DNA from: Burkholderia cenocepacia
GTDB taxonomy: Bacteria; Pseudomonadota; Gammaproteobacteria; Burkholderiales; Burkholderiaceae
NCBI RefSeq assembly: GCF_900446215.1
Contig: NZ_UAQZ01000001.1
Location: 1,302,001-1,366,000, forward strand
DNA: 64,000 bases
Direction of reading: 5' to 3'
Shown here: one piece after another, positions 17,921-28,062 of the stretch
How the letters are laid out: each line of letters starts with the position of its first letter
How positions within the stretch are numbered: the first letter of the stretch is position 1
The notes under the pieces: model-generated
Told to the model about the DNA's origin: nothing
Database searches by the model: none
What the model saw: only the letters and a program-made list of their open reading frames with translations
Program-made: the position numbers and the translations under genes

Positions 17921-18739
17921 TCAACCCAGCGGCCAGTTCAGGAACACGATGCCGTCGTTGTAATCGTCGTCGGCGCCGTCTTCCGAGCCGATGATCCCGA
18001 AGTACGACTTCTTGAAAATGTCGACCTGCCGCGAGCCGAGCCGCGACGGCCTGCCGTTCGCCATCACGATCACGCGCACGCGTCCGTTGCCGGAATCGAG
18101 CACTTTCGTGCCGAGGTTCTGGTCCTGGGCGCCGGCGCCCTTGAACGTCGCGGCCGGTTTCGGGTCGTCGTCGATGTAGATGTCGATCGTCTGGTCGTTC
18201 GCCGCGTGGGTGAGCGCGGTCACGCCGAACTTGATGTGCGGCGGGAGATTGAACGTACCGTCGCGTTCGCCGCCGCCGCCGATGTTGCCGGCCCCGGTGC
18301 CGCCGGTTTCGGCGCCCTGATTGCCGCTGCCTTGCGACGACGGCGCGGCCGTGCCCCAGATCGCGGACAGGCTCGCGTACGAATCGATGTGCATCGCGCT
18401 GCCGCGCACGCTTTTCCACTGGCCCTTCACGAACGTGACGCCGCTGCCGACGTCGATCGTCGCGACGAGCGTGAAAGGCATGCGGCCGGTGCTTTCGGGC
18501 ACTTTAGACGAATACGTGAAGCAGCCGTCCGCGACGACGCCCTGGTTCGTCGCGATCGCGAAATAGATGCCGGGGAAGTTGTTGCCGGTCGCATAAGGCG
18601 TCGGCACGTTGAGGATGACTTGCAGTTTGCCGTCGCGAATCCCGGCCTTCGCGACGTCGAGGTAGAGGCCGGGGATGTCGACGTAAGTCTCCGACGTCAC
18701 GACGGGCGCGCTGACGATCGAAGCCGAAAGGAGGGGCAT
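17921..18739 (-). CDS. bclC: Dual-specificity superlectin BC2L-C
   Basis: The 272-aa length matches BC2L-C exactly. The N-terminal about 130 residues form the TNF-like trimeric fucose-binding domain. Residues known to contact fucose are conserved when counted after Met removal: Y58, Y75, S82, T83, R85, R111 and H116. A Gly/Ser-rich linker (GSGNQGAETGGTGAG) leads to a PA-IIL-type domain with SEDGADDDYNDG and a HAAND specificity loop, expected to bind mannose or heptose. Such lectins can bridge host fucosylated glycans and bacterial heptose/mannose glycans. GGAG precedes the ATG. It lies between bclA and bclB. Confidence 0.95.
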   Translation of the reverse strand: MPLLSASIVSAPVVTSETYVDIPGLYLDVAKAGIRDGKLQVILNVPTPYATGNNFPGIYFAIATNQGVVADGCFTYSSKVPESTGRMPFTLVATIDVGSGVTFVKGQWKSVRGSAMHIDSYASLSAIWGTAAPSSQGSGNQGAETGGTGAGNIGGGGERDGTFNLPPHIKFGVTALTHAANDQTIDIYIDDDPKPAATFKGAGAQDQNLGTKVLDSGNGRVRVIVMANGRPSRLGSRQVDIFKKSYFGIIGSEDGADDDYNDGIVFLNWPLG

Positions 18740-18861
18740 GGGAGTCTCCGGAGGGAGGGCGGGGCCGGCCGGGGGCGAGGCGCCGCCGTACCGGGCGCAA
18801 ACCGCCGGCCGACGCGGACGCGGCGCGGCCGGCGGCGGTCGGTCGTCGAACGTGCGTCAGG

Positions 18862-19251
18862 TCAGCCGATCGGCCACTGGAGCACGACGATGCCGTCGTT
18901 GTAGTCGCTGTCGTGGCCGTCTTCCGACACGACGATCCCGAAGTTGACCGTGAACGGCGAGCCGTCCGACTTCTTGCCGTTGATCGGCGCGAGACGCGCG
19001 TCGGTCGCCGACGGCTTGCCGTTCACCGACACCTCGAAACGGATCTTGCCGTTGCCGGAATTCAGCGTGGCTTCGCGCGGGCCGTCGCGCGTCGTCAGCT
19101 TGTGATACGCGGCGGGTTCCTGGCTGTCGCCGATGAACAATTTGATGTGCTGTTGCTCGGCGGCATTCGCGAAGAAAATCGCGCGGAAATCGGTATTCGG
19201 CGGAATCGAGAATTCGCCGGCGCGGTTGGATGACGTTTGAGAATCAGCCAT
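18862..19251 (-). CDS. bclA: Mannose-specific lectin BC2L-A
   Basis: The 129-aa single-domain PA-IIL-type lectin carries the calcium site SEDGHDSDYNDG, the C-terminal glycine and the loop ANAAEQQH. The AAE triplet in that loop is the known mannose-specifying variant of BC2L-A. AGGAGAAAAGC sits before the ATG. It has no signal peptide although these lectins reach the surface, so export is non-classical. It is first in the minus-strand order bclA-bclC-bclB and has an AT-rich upstream region. The genes are quorum-sensing controlled in B. cenocepacia; I could not find a clear cep box here. Confidence 0.95.
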   Translation of the reverse strand: MADSQTSSNRAGEFSIPPNTDFRAIFFANAAEQQHIKLFIGDSQEPAAYHKLTTRDGPREATLNSGNGKIRFEVSVNGKPSATDARLAPINGKKSDGSPFTVNFGIVVSEDGHDSDYNDGIVVLQWPIG

Positions 19252-19845
19252 GCTTTTCTCCTGTGGATTATTAGGTAAGGCCAGGGGCCTCGTCGCGCAA
19301 ACGTTTGCCGTCTGAAACGCGACGTACTGAGCATGACGAAAAATAAATAAAAAAATATTCGTACGTGAATGGCTATTGTTCAGTAAATCGAAAATCAATG
19401 CCAATCGATTGAGTGAAATGTAATTAATGAAGTGGATTTCGATATATTCGAGAAATTATATCGATGCGTGTATCGTTTTCCTGAACGATGCGCGAGCGGG
19501 GCGGGAGAGGCGGAGGGCAATCGGACTTCGGAGCAGACGCTCGGCGTTCGCATATGGCAGCGTTTCGTTTCAACATCAGCATCTCTGTCGTGGCCGCGCC
19601 CACCGGCCACCGTCGAACGCCCACACCGAAGCCCGATTGCAAGGAGGGGTGTGCGGCGCCGGCGAAGAGGATGGACCGACTCACTCCGAACATGAATAGG
19701 GCCTCACCGGCGCCGCACCCGTGAAGCATATCGATGGGGCCAGCCGCCGCCTATCGGACTGGACTGATTCTGCGCCAACGCGCGTGTCGGGGGACGACGC
19801 GGAATGAATGCGCCCGGTTGACAGCCGTGGTCACCCTGTGATTTG
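19252..19845. other. Intergenic region between bclA and the leuA leader
   Basis: The half next to bclA (about 19320-19480) is strikingly AT-rich for this window and probably holds the bclA promoter. The other half is GC-rich and ends with a consensus -35 box for the leuA leader. I see no supported gene. Confidence 0.6.
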
Positions 19846-19846
19846 A
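19818..19846 (+). promoter_or_regulatory. Candidate leuA leader promoter
   Basis: TTGACA (19818-19823) is a perfect -35 hexamer. A weak -10-like ATTTGAT lies 16-17 bases downstream. Initiation about 7 bases later would fall close to the leader ATG, implying a very short or absent untranslated leader. Confidence 0.4.
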
Positions 19847-19854
19847 TGCCGGTC

Positions 19855-19950
19855 ATGCACGCCGCCCAGTTCCTCTTCTCGCTACGACTACTAGCCCGCT
19901 TCTCCGGGCTGGGTCTGCGGCTGCGCGCTTTCCATCTGCTTCTTTCCTGA
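19855..19950 (+). CDS. leuL: Leucine-rich leader peptide for leuA attenuation
   Basis: This 31-codon frame encodes 10 leucines. Three are the CTA codon, rare in GC-rich Burkholderia, including a CTA-CTA pair (codons 12-13), and a Leu-Leu-Leu run sits just before the stop. It precedes leuA by 242 bp, the classic position for a leader that senses charged leucyl-tRNA by ribosome stalling. An in-frame ATG three codons upstream (19846) is an alternative start, and no clear Shine-Dalgarno is visible. Downstream, CCGGT/ACCGG and an outer GCGCC/GGCGC pairing could form alternative structures. I could not identify a convincing terminator hairpin with a T-run. Confidence 0.65.
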   Translation: MHAAQFLFSLRLLARFSGLGLRLRAFHLLLS

Positions 19951-20192
19951 AGCGCCAGATTTTCCCCGCATCACCGACCTGGCCCCGGTTGTCGACCGGC
20001 GCCTGAGTTCGTCTTTCTTCCGTCACCACTCCGCTCCGTCCCGGTCGCCCAACCGCCAAGGCCGTCGTTTGCCGTACCGCTTTGCCGTTGTGCCGCTTTT
20101 TTGCCGTTCTTACCGCTGCGCATGGACCCGGCTCATCACGCCGATGGCCGCCGCGCCGCGCTTCACCGACAAACAGACCGAGGACCGACATC

Positions 20193-21905
20193 ATGATGCT
20201 GAAGAACCCCGCGACCAAATACCGACCGTTTACGCCCGTCAACCTGCCCGACCGCACGTGGCCGTCGCGCACGATCACGCAGGCGCCGATCTGGATGAGC
20301 ACCGACCTGCGCGACGGCAACCAGGCGCTGTTCGAGCCGATGGACGCCACGCGCAAGATGCGGATGTTCAAGACGCTGGTGGCGATCGGCTTCAAGGAGA
20401 TCGAGGTCGCGTTCCCGTCCGCGTCCGAAACCGACTTCAACTTCGTCCGCGAACTGATCGAGGGCGGCCACATTCCCGACGACGTGACGATCGAGGTGCT
20501 GACGCAGGCGCGCGACGACCTGATCGAGCGCACCTTCGCGTCGCTGCGCGGCGCGAAGCGCGCGATCGTGCACCTGTACAACGCGACCGCGCCGGAATTC
20601 CGCAAGATCGTGTTCAGCCTCGATCGCGACGGCGTGAAGCAGCTCGCGGTGAATGCGGCGCGCACGATCAAGCGATGCGCCGATGCGGCGACCGACACGC
20701 AATTTACGCTGCAGTACAGCCCGGAAACGTTTACGGCGACCGAACTCGATTTCGCGAAGGAAGTGTGCGACGCGGTGTTCGACGTGTGGCAGCCGACGCC
20801 CGAGCGCAAGTCGATCGTGAACCTGCCGGCCACGGTGGAAATCGGCACGCCGAATTACTATGCGGACCAGATCGAGTGGATGCACCGCAACCTCGCGCGC
20901 CGCGATTCGCTGATCCTGTCCGTCCACCCGCACAACGACCGCGGCACCGCGGTCGCGGCGGCCGAGCTCGCGGTGATGGCCGGCGCCGACCGGATCGAGG
21001 GCTGCCTGTTCGGCAACGGCGAACGCACGGGTAACGTCGACCTCGTGACGCTCGCGCTGAACCTGTACACGCAGGGCGTCGATCCGGGCCTCGATTTCTC
21101 GCAGATCAACGAAGTCGCGCGCACGTCCGAGGAATGCACGCAGTTGCCGGTCCACCCGCGCCATCCGTATGTCGGCGACCTCGTGTTCACCGCGTTCTCG
21201 GGCTCGCACCAGGACGCGATCAAGAAGGGCTTCGCGGTTCAGCGCGCGGACACCGTATGGGAAGTCCCGTACCTGTCGATCGATCCGAACGACCTCGGCC
21301 GCACGTACGATTCGATCATTCGCGTGAACAGCCAGTCGGGCAAGGGCGGGATCGCGTACCTGCTCGAACAGGGCTACGGCGTCGCGCTGCCGCGCCGCAT
21401 GCAGGTCGATTTCAGCGCGGCCGTGCAGCGCCTGACCGACGAGAGCGGGCACGAGGTGACGAGCGCGCAGATCTGGGCGCTGTTCCAGCAGGAATACGTC
21501 GAAAGCGACACGCCGCTGCGTTATGTCAGCCATGAGTTGACCGAGCGCGACGGCCGCGAGACGATCGTGCTGACCGCCGACGTGCACGGCGAGCGCCGTG
21601 TGCTGCGCGGTGAAGGTAATGGCCCGCTCGACGCGCTGATGCATGCGCTGCACACGCCGCTGCGGATCCAGCATTACGAGGAACGCGCGCTGTCGCAGGG
21701 CGCCGATGCGAAGGCGATCGCGATCGCCGAGCTGGCCGGTACGGGCGTGCGCGGCAGCGCGTTCGGTGTGGGGGTTGATGCGAACCTGACGACCGCGTCG
21801 ATTCGTGCGGTGATCAGCGGCGTGAACCGCGCGTATGCGCGCGCGGATGAGGTTGTACAGGCAACCTTCTTTGCCGGACAGCCGGCGGTGCAGGCCGTCG
21901 CATAA
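20193..21905 (+). CDS. leuA: 2-isopropylmalate synthase (LeuA)
   Basis: The 570-aa enzyme condenses acetyl-CoA with 2-ketoisovalerate, the first step of leucine synthesis. It is the longer LeuA type. It shows the HMGL-like barrel start ([14 protein letters not shown]), the metal motif [17 protein letters not shown] and NGERTGN near residues 243-275, and a C-terminal allosteric LeuA dimer region ([29 protein letters not shown]). GAGGACC precedes the ATG; an ATG one codon later is also possible. It follows a leucine-rich leader and ends in a strong terminator. Its substrate 2-ketoisovalerate is also the valine precursor, which matters because the neighbouring ham cluster makes valine-derived products. 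Adjacency to that cluster may be functional or chance. Confidence 0.93.
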   Translation: MMLKNPATKYRPFTPVNLPDRTWPSRTITQAPIWMSTDLRDGNQALFEPMDATRKMRMFKTLVAIGFKEIEVAFPSASETDFNFVRELIEGGHIPDDVTIEVLTQARDDLIERTFASLRGAKRAIVHLYNATAPEFRKIVFSLDRDGVKQLAVNAARTIKRCADAATDTQFTLQYSPETFTATELDFAKEVCDAVFDVWQPTPERKSIVNLPATVEIGTPNYYADQIEWMHRNLARRDSLILSVHPHNDRGTAVAAAELAVMAGADRIEGCLFGNGERTGNVDLVTLALNLYTQGVDPGLDFSQINEVARTSEECTQLPVHPRHPYVGDLVFTAFSGSHQDAIKKGFAVQRADTVWEVPYLSIDPNDLGRTYDSIIRVNSQSGKGGIAYLLEQGYGVALPRRMQVDFSAAVQRLTDESGHEVTSAQIWALFQQEYVESDTPLRYVSHELTERDGRETIVLTADVHGERRVLRGEGNGPLDALMHALHTPLRIQHYEERALSQGADAKAIAIAELAGTGVRGSAFGVGVDANLTTASIRAVISGVNRAYARADEVVQATFFAGQPAVQAVA

Positions 21906-21914
21906 GCGGGTCGA

Positions 21915-21949
21915 AACCCGGGCGGCAGGGCCGGCCCGGGTTGTTTTTT
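21915..21949 (+). terminator. Rho-independent terminator of leuA
   Basis: AACCCGGGC pairs with GCCCGGGTT. G and six T residues follow, 10 bases beyond the leuA stop. Confidence 0.85.
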
Positions 21950-21976
21950 CACGTCACGGCGCGCGCGTGCGCGCCG

Positions 21977-22690
21977 TCAGGGCAGCAGCCCGAGCATCGC
22001 GGCCTTGGTGGCCGCATGCGTCTTGTTCATCGCGTCGAGCTTCACGACGGCGTTCTGCAGGTGGAACTTCACCGTCCGCTCCGCGATCCCGAAGATCATC
22101 CCGATTTCGTAGGCCGTCTTGCCGTCGGCCGTCCACGCCAGCACCTCGCGCTCGCGCAGCGTCAGCCCGGTGCCGACCGGCGCGATCGGATCGGCGAGGC
22201 GCGGCATCAGGTACGCATGCGCCGCATGCGAGAGGCTCGCACAGGGTGCGCGCAACCGCGAGATTTCGTCCGCGTCGAGCGGCGTCGTGTCGCGCACGAG
22301 CGTCAGCACGCCGAGGTTGCCGGCCCGGTCGTAGCCGCCGTGCGACCAGCCGTAACGCATCCCGAAGCACGCCGCGTCGTGCCAGAACGCGGTGTCGCCC
22401 GGTTCGTCGAACGCATTCCATACGACCGGGCGCGGCTGGCTCGCGACCCGCTTGATGATCGGATCGATGGTGACGTAGCCGAATTTCACATAACGGTGTT
22501 CCCATTCGCGTGGATGATTGCCGACGATCTGCATGTCGGGCCGGGCGAGCGGCAGCGTGCGGCGCAAGCCGTACACGCAATACCGGAATCCGAGCGCGGC
22601 CGCGGCGGCGGCAATCGGCGGGAACGCGGCTTCCGCGGTGGGTGCGCGCTGTAGTGCGTCGAAACAGTCGTGCAGTATTGTCAGGTCCAT
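21977..22690 (-). CDS. cepR2: LuxR solo regulator, CepR2-like
   Basis: The 237-aa protein has an N-terminal autoinducer-binding domain with the conserved LuxR residues W63, Y67, D76, P77 and W91. A C-terminal GerE helix-turn-helix (LTLREREVLAWTADGKTAYEIGMIFGIAERTVKFHLQNAVVKL) follows. No luxI-type synthase lies nearby, so it is a solo. Its position between leuA and an AraC gene, beside a ham cluster, matches B. cenocepacia CepR2, which is reported to control this neighbourhood together with the adjacent AraC regulator. It is divergent from that AraC gene with 196 bp between starts. The start is the ATG at 22688-22690, where the family N-terminus begins. Confidence 0.88.
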   Translation of the reverse strand: MDLTILHDCFDALQRAPTAEAAFPPIAAAAAALGFRYCVYGLRRTLPLARPDMQIVGNHPREWEHRYVKFGYVTIDPIIKRVASQPRPVVWNAFDEPGDTAFWHDAACFGMRYGWSHGGYDRAGNLGVLTLVRDTTPLDADEISRLRAPCASLSHAAHAYLMPRLADPIAPVGTGLTLREREVLAWTADGKTAYEIGMIFGIAERTVKFHLQNAVVKLDAMNKTHAATKAAMLGLLP

Positions 22691-22886
22691 CGGTGATCCT
22701 CGTCGGTGTGGGCGGGCCGTGCATTGCGGCCCGCGCGTATCCTGTTCAAAAGGACAGTTTTGAGGCGAAGCCGACGCCGGTTTAATGGCGGCTGTTCGCA
22801 CGACGGGCCCGCTTGTGCGGGCACTGTCCCCCCGTCGTTTCACGTGTTGCGGTACCCCTCCGGTTTCGTATCAGGACTGATCGACC

Positions 22887-23702
22887 ATGACCAGCGTTCA
22901 AGACGTGCCTCTCCTCGCGCGCGCCGGTGCGCGCGCGTTCGCCTTCGGCGGGATCCGCGCGATCGAACCGCCCTGCGCGTCGGCCCCCGCCCGCGCGCTT
23001 GCTCACGAGTATGCCCCGCACGCGCATCAGGCCGGGCAACTATTGTTTACGACGCGCGGCGTATTAGTACTCGACGTCGAAGGCCAGCGCTGGATCACCC
23101 CGCCGCTGCGCGCGATCTGGATTCCGGCGCGCACCGTTCATGCGATGCGCGTGGCCGACGACGTCCAGCTCTGCTCGCTCTATCTCGGCGACGCGCTCGG
23201 CGCGCGGCTGCCGGCCACGCTGTGCGCGATGACCGTCTCGCCGCTGCTGCGCGAGCTCGCCACGCGCGTGTCGCATCCGTTCGATTGCAGCGTCGACCAC
23301 GATCCGCTCGCGCGCCTGTTCGCCGACGAACTGAGCGAACTCGCGCAGACGCCGCTCACGTTGCCGTTGCCGCGCGACCGGCGCCTGCTGAAGCTGTGCG
23401 AGCGACTGCAGCGCGAGCCGCACTGCGAACTGCCGCTCGACACGCTCGCACGCGACGCCGCGCTGAGCGCGCGCCATCTGGCGCGCCTGTTTCGCAGCGA
23501 GACCGGCATGAGCGTGGCCGCGTGGCGCCAGCAACTGCGGCTGTCGATGTCGCTCGCGCTGCTCGCGAGCGGCATGCCCGTCACGCAGGCCGCGCACCAG
23601 GTCGGCTATCGCAGCCCGACCACCTATGCGGCCACCTTCAAGCGCGCGTTCGGCGTCACGCCGAGCCAGTACCTCGCGGCGGCGGAAGCGGCGGCGCGCT
23701 GA
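22887..23702 (+). CDS. AraC-family regulator divergent from cepR2
   Basis: The 271-aa protein has an N-terminal cupin-like sensing domain (HEYAPHAHQAGQLLFTTRGVLVLDVEGQRW, with the P-H-x-H pattern). The C-terminal part holds two helix-turn-helix motifs (LDTLARDAALSARHLARLFRSETGMSVAAWRQQLRL and VTQAAHQVGYRSPTTYAATFKRAFGVTPSQYL). It shares a 196-bp divergent promoter region with cepR2 and converges on hamG, leaving 30 bp. It is the likely cluster-associated regulator of the ham genes or lectins; its effector is unknown. Confidence 0.9.
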   Translation: MTSVQDVPLLARAGARAFAFGGIRAIEPPCASAPARALAHEYAPHAHQAGQLLFTTRGVLVLDVEGQRWITPPLRAIWIPARTVHAMRVADDVQLCSLYLGDALGARLPATLCAMTVSPLLRELATRVSHPFDCSVDHDPLARLFADELSELAQTPLTLPLPRDRRLLKLCERLQREPHCELPLDTLARDAALSARHLARLFRSETGMSVAAWRQQLRLSMSLALLASGMPVTQAAHQVGYRSPTTYAATFKRAFGVTPSQYLAAAEAAAR

Positions 23703-23732
23703 CCGCCGCCACTGCCGCCCTCGCTGCCGCGT

Positions 23733-25079
23733 TCAGCGGGCGGTCCAGCGCGGCACCGCTTCGAACGCATGCTCGATCGCATGCACGATCCGGTCGACGT
23801 CCTCGCGACCGATCACGAGCGGCGGCGCGATCGCGAGCCGGTTGCCGAGCGAGCGGATCAGCACGCCGGCATCGCGCGCCGCGTCGGCCAGTGCGGCCGC
23901 ATAGCCGTCCGACGGATCGATCGATTCGCGCGTGACCTTGTCCTTCACGAGGTCGATGCCGACCAGCAGGCCCTTGCCGCGCACGTCGCCGACGACCGGA
24001 TAGCGGTCGACCAGCGGCTGCAGCCGTTCCAGCAGGTACGCGCCTTCGCGCGCCGCATTGCCGGCGAGATCCTCGTCGACGATGATCTGCAGGTTCGCGA
24101 GCGCGGCCGCGCAGACGATCGGGTGGCCCGAGTAGGTGTAGCCGTGCATCAGCGTGCCGATGCCGCCCGGGTTGGACGCGAACGCGTTCTCGATGCGACG
24201 GTTGACGACGGTCGCGCCGAGCGGCAGATACCCTGACGACACGCCCTTCGCCAAGCACATGATGTCGGGCGCGACGCCCCAGCCGCGGCTGCCGAACGCC
24301 GCGCCGGTCCGGCCGAAGCCGGTCACCACCTCGTCGGCGATCAGCAGCACGCCGTGGCGGTCGCACACTTCGCGCACCAGCGGCCAGTAGTTCGCGGGCG
24401 GCACGATGATGCCGCCCGTCGCCTGCACCGGTTCGGCGATGAAGGCGGCCACGGTATCGGGGCCCTGGAACAGGATCTCGCGCTCGACGAGCGACGCGCA
24501 CAGGCGGCCGAGCTCTTCCGGGTCGTGCGTGAACGGGTTGCGATAGATCCACGGCGTCTCGACGTGGAAGCAGCCGGCGAGCGTCGGCTCGTAGTTGCGG
24601 CGGTAGACGGTGTTGCCCGTGACGGAGCTGCCGCCGAAGTGCGAGCCGTGATAGGCCTGGCGCAGCGCGATGAACTTGGTGCGCTCGGGCTGCCCGGACA
24701 CCTTCCAGTACTGCCGCGCGATCATCAGCGCGGCCTCGACCGCGTCCGAGCCACCGGAGCCGAAGATCACGCGGCTCATGTCTTCCGGCTGCAGCATGCC
24801 GACCAGCCGCGCCGACAGTTCTTCCGCGCGCGGATGGCTGAACCCGGCAAACACCGGGTGATATTCGAGCTCGTCGAGCTGCCGGATGATCGCTTCCTTG
24901 ATTTCCCGCCGGCCGTGGCCGACGTACACGTTGAACAGCGACGCGACTGCGTCGAGATACGGCCGGCCGGTGTCGTCGTACAGATAGCAGCCTTCGCCGC
25001 GCGTGATGCGGACCGGCGGGCGCGACGCGGCGAGCGGATGTTGCCGGGGATGCCAGAAGCGCGATTCCGAATAGGACAT
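23733..25079 (-). CDS. hamG: PLP-dependent class III aminotransferase HamG
   Basis: The 448-aa enzyme carries the fold-type I aminotransferase signatures: GSGGSDAVEAALMIAR (phosphate contact), LLIADEVVTGFGRTG with D249 against the pyridine nitrogen, and the Schiff-base lysine K278 (CLAKGVSSGY). In fragin biosynthesis HamG is expected to convert the aldehyde released by HamD into the amine that is then acylated. GGAG lies 7 bases before the ATG at 25077-25079. It follows hamF by 56 bp on the same strand, so hamF and hamG form one operon. Confidence 0.9.
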   Translation of the reverse strand: MSYSESRFWHPRQHPLAASRPPVRITRGEGCYLYDDTGRPYLDAVASLFNVYVGHGRREIKEAIIRQLDELEYHPVFAGFSHPRAEELSARLVGMLQPEDMSRVIFGSGGSDAVEAALMIARQYWKVSGQPERTKFIALRQAYHGSHFGGSSVTGNTVYRRNYEPTLAGCFHVETPWIYRNPFTHDPEELGRLCASLVEREILFQGPDTVAAFIAEPVQATGGIIVPPANYWPLVREVCDRHGVLLIADEVVTGFGRTGAAFGSRGWGVAPDIMCLAKGVSSGYLPLGATVVNRRIENAFASNPGGIGTLMHGYTYSGHPIVCAAALANLQIIVDEDLAGNAAREGAYLLERLQPLVDRYPVVGDVRGKGLLVGIDLVKDKVTRESIDPSDGYAAALADAARDAGVLIRSLGNRLAIAPPLVIGREDVDRIVHAIEHAFEAVPRWTAR

Positions 25080-25135
25080 GACAGGACTCCGTAGTGATTC
25101 GGTTTGACGGGGCAACACGGTGACGCAGGTGGCGC

Positions 25136-26497
25136 TCAGCCGGCGAGCGCCGCCGGTTGAAAGTCGAGCCGGCTCTCGAGCGCGCCGAGCGTCGCGAACG
25201 GTTCGTCGAGCGCGACACGCATGAAAGTCAGGAACTGGCCGACGTGGGCGTTCAGCGCATCACGGCTGTAGTACTGCGGACTCGCGTCGAAGTCGAAGCG
25301 CAGCGGCTCGCCGTTGCGGCGGTCGGTCAGGTTCACCATCAGGTCGTCGGTGGTGCCGACGGACAGGTTGTGCGACGTCGTCACGCAGTCGCCGAACCGC
25401 AGGTCGTAGTCGAACGCCATGATGTTGATCTCGGGGCCGAACACGCCCTGGCCGTTGTCGAGCGACGTCAGCTCGCGGTGCAGGTCGCCCATCCGGTAGC
25501 GCTGGTGCTGGCGCAGCGCGGTCATCTCGCGGTTCGCCTGGCGGCACAGATCGTCGAGCGTGTGGCCCGGCTCGACGTGCAGGCGCAGCGGCAGCATGTT
25601 CGCGCACTGCGCCGGCGTGCGGCGCTCGCGCGCCGACGTGCGCGCCATCGCGGCGACCGACAGCACGATGTCGTGCGCGCCGGTGTTCAGGTACAGGTAC
25701 GCGGCGGTCAGCGCGGTGACGAGCCGCGGCATCGTCGACGTGAAGAGATCCCTGGCGACCGCCTCGAGGCGTGCGCTTTCGGTTGCGGTGGCGAGGCGCG
25801 TCTCGCGCAGGTCGGGCCCGTCGTCGCGCTCGGGAAAGCGTGCGGGGCCGGCGAGCGTGACCGTGCGCGGCTGGTCCGCGAAGCGCTCGAGCCAGTAGCG
25901 GCGATCGTGCGCGAACTGTTCGGACGCGCGGTACGCGTCTTCGTCCAGTTGCAGCTCCGCGAGCGACGCGAAGCGCGCGGGCGGCGCCTTGGCGCCCGAG
26001 GCGAACGCGTTGTACAGCTCGGCGGCGCGCGTGGCGATCAGGCTGCCCGAATAGCCGTCGACCAGGATGTGCGCGTAGCCGTGATACCAGTAGTAGTGAT
26101 CCGGCGCGATGCGGTACAGCGTATGGCGGAAGAACGGCCCGCGCGCCAGATCGATCGCGCCCGTGCAGTGTGCGCGCATGCCGGCGAGCGCGATGGCGTG
26201 CGCGTCTTTCGTGCCGGCGAGGTCGACGTGTTCGAGCGTCCAGTCGTTGGCGAGCGCAGCATCGAGCACGCGCACGGGCGTGTCGCCATCCAGCACGATC
26301 CGCGTCGTGTGCAGCGTCTGCGCCTCGCGGATCACCTGCCGCAGCGCGTGTTCGAATGCGCCGGTGTCGAGCGCGCCGCGAATGTCGAAATACTCGGCCG
26401 CGTAGATATGCGTCGACGGGACGGGATACGCGAGCGCGGCCTCCCAGAAATCCCGCTGCGGCGCGGACAGCGGCAATTGAAGCGTCGAATCGGTCAC
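25136..26497 (-). CDS. hamF: Free-standing NRPS condensation-domain protein HamF
   Basis: The 453-aa protein is a single condensation domain. It has an opening LPLSAPQRDFWEA motif and the catalytic HHxxxDG variant AHILVDG (H143, D147, G148). The first histidine of the usual HH pair is replaced by alanine. In the ham pathway it is placed to join the valine-derived amine to a fatty acyl group (octanoyl in fragin). The start is GTG at 26495-26497 with AGGAGAAACGAC upstream. It is divergent from hamA across a 396-bp region carrying a perfect inverted repeat. Confidence 0.9.
   Translation of the reverse strand: MTDSTLQLPLSAPQRDFWEAALAYPVPSTHIYAAEYFDIRGALDTGAFEHALRQVIREAQTLHTTRIVLDGDTPVRVLDAALANDWTLEHVDLAGTKDAHAIALAGMRAHCTGAIDLARGPFFRHTLYRIAPDHYYWYHGYAHILVDGYSGSLIATRAAELYNAFASGAKAPPARFASLAELQLDEDAYRASEQFAHDRRYWLERFADQPRTVTLAGPARFPERDDGPDLRETRLATATESARLEAVARDLFTSTMPRLVTALTAAYLYLNTGAHDIVLSVAAMARTSARERRTPAQCANMLPLRLHVEPGHTLDDLCRQANREMTALRQHQRYRMGDLHRELTSLDNGQGVFGPEINIMAFDYDLRFGDCVTTSHNLSVGTTDDLMVNLTDRRNGEPLRFDFDASPQYYSRDALNAHVGQFLTFMRVALDEPFATLGALESRLDFQPAALAG

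Positions 26498-28058
<1,561 letters not shown>

Positions 28059-28062
<4 letters not shown>

Noticed and set aside
19750-19766. CGGACTGGACTGA before leuA as a further recurrent-repeat copy
   Set aside because: It lacks the TAGGAC half and symmetry is poor; similarity could be chance.
19853-20848. A 331-codon minus-strand frame opposite the leuA leader and leuA start
   Set aside because: Ser/Arg-rich shadow of leuA; the leader interpretation on the plus strand explains the codon pattern better.
22749-22764. Possible lux box CTGT-N8-ACAG between cepR2 and the AraC gene
   Set aside because: The usual CepR/LuxR box has ten bases between CTGT and ACAG; here there are eight, so I did not call it.
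25069-25092. GAATAGGACATGACAGGACTCC at the hamG start as a repeat copy
   Set aside because: It is coding sequence plus the Shine-Dalgarno of hamG and lacks the inverted half-site.
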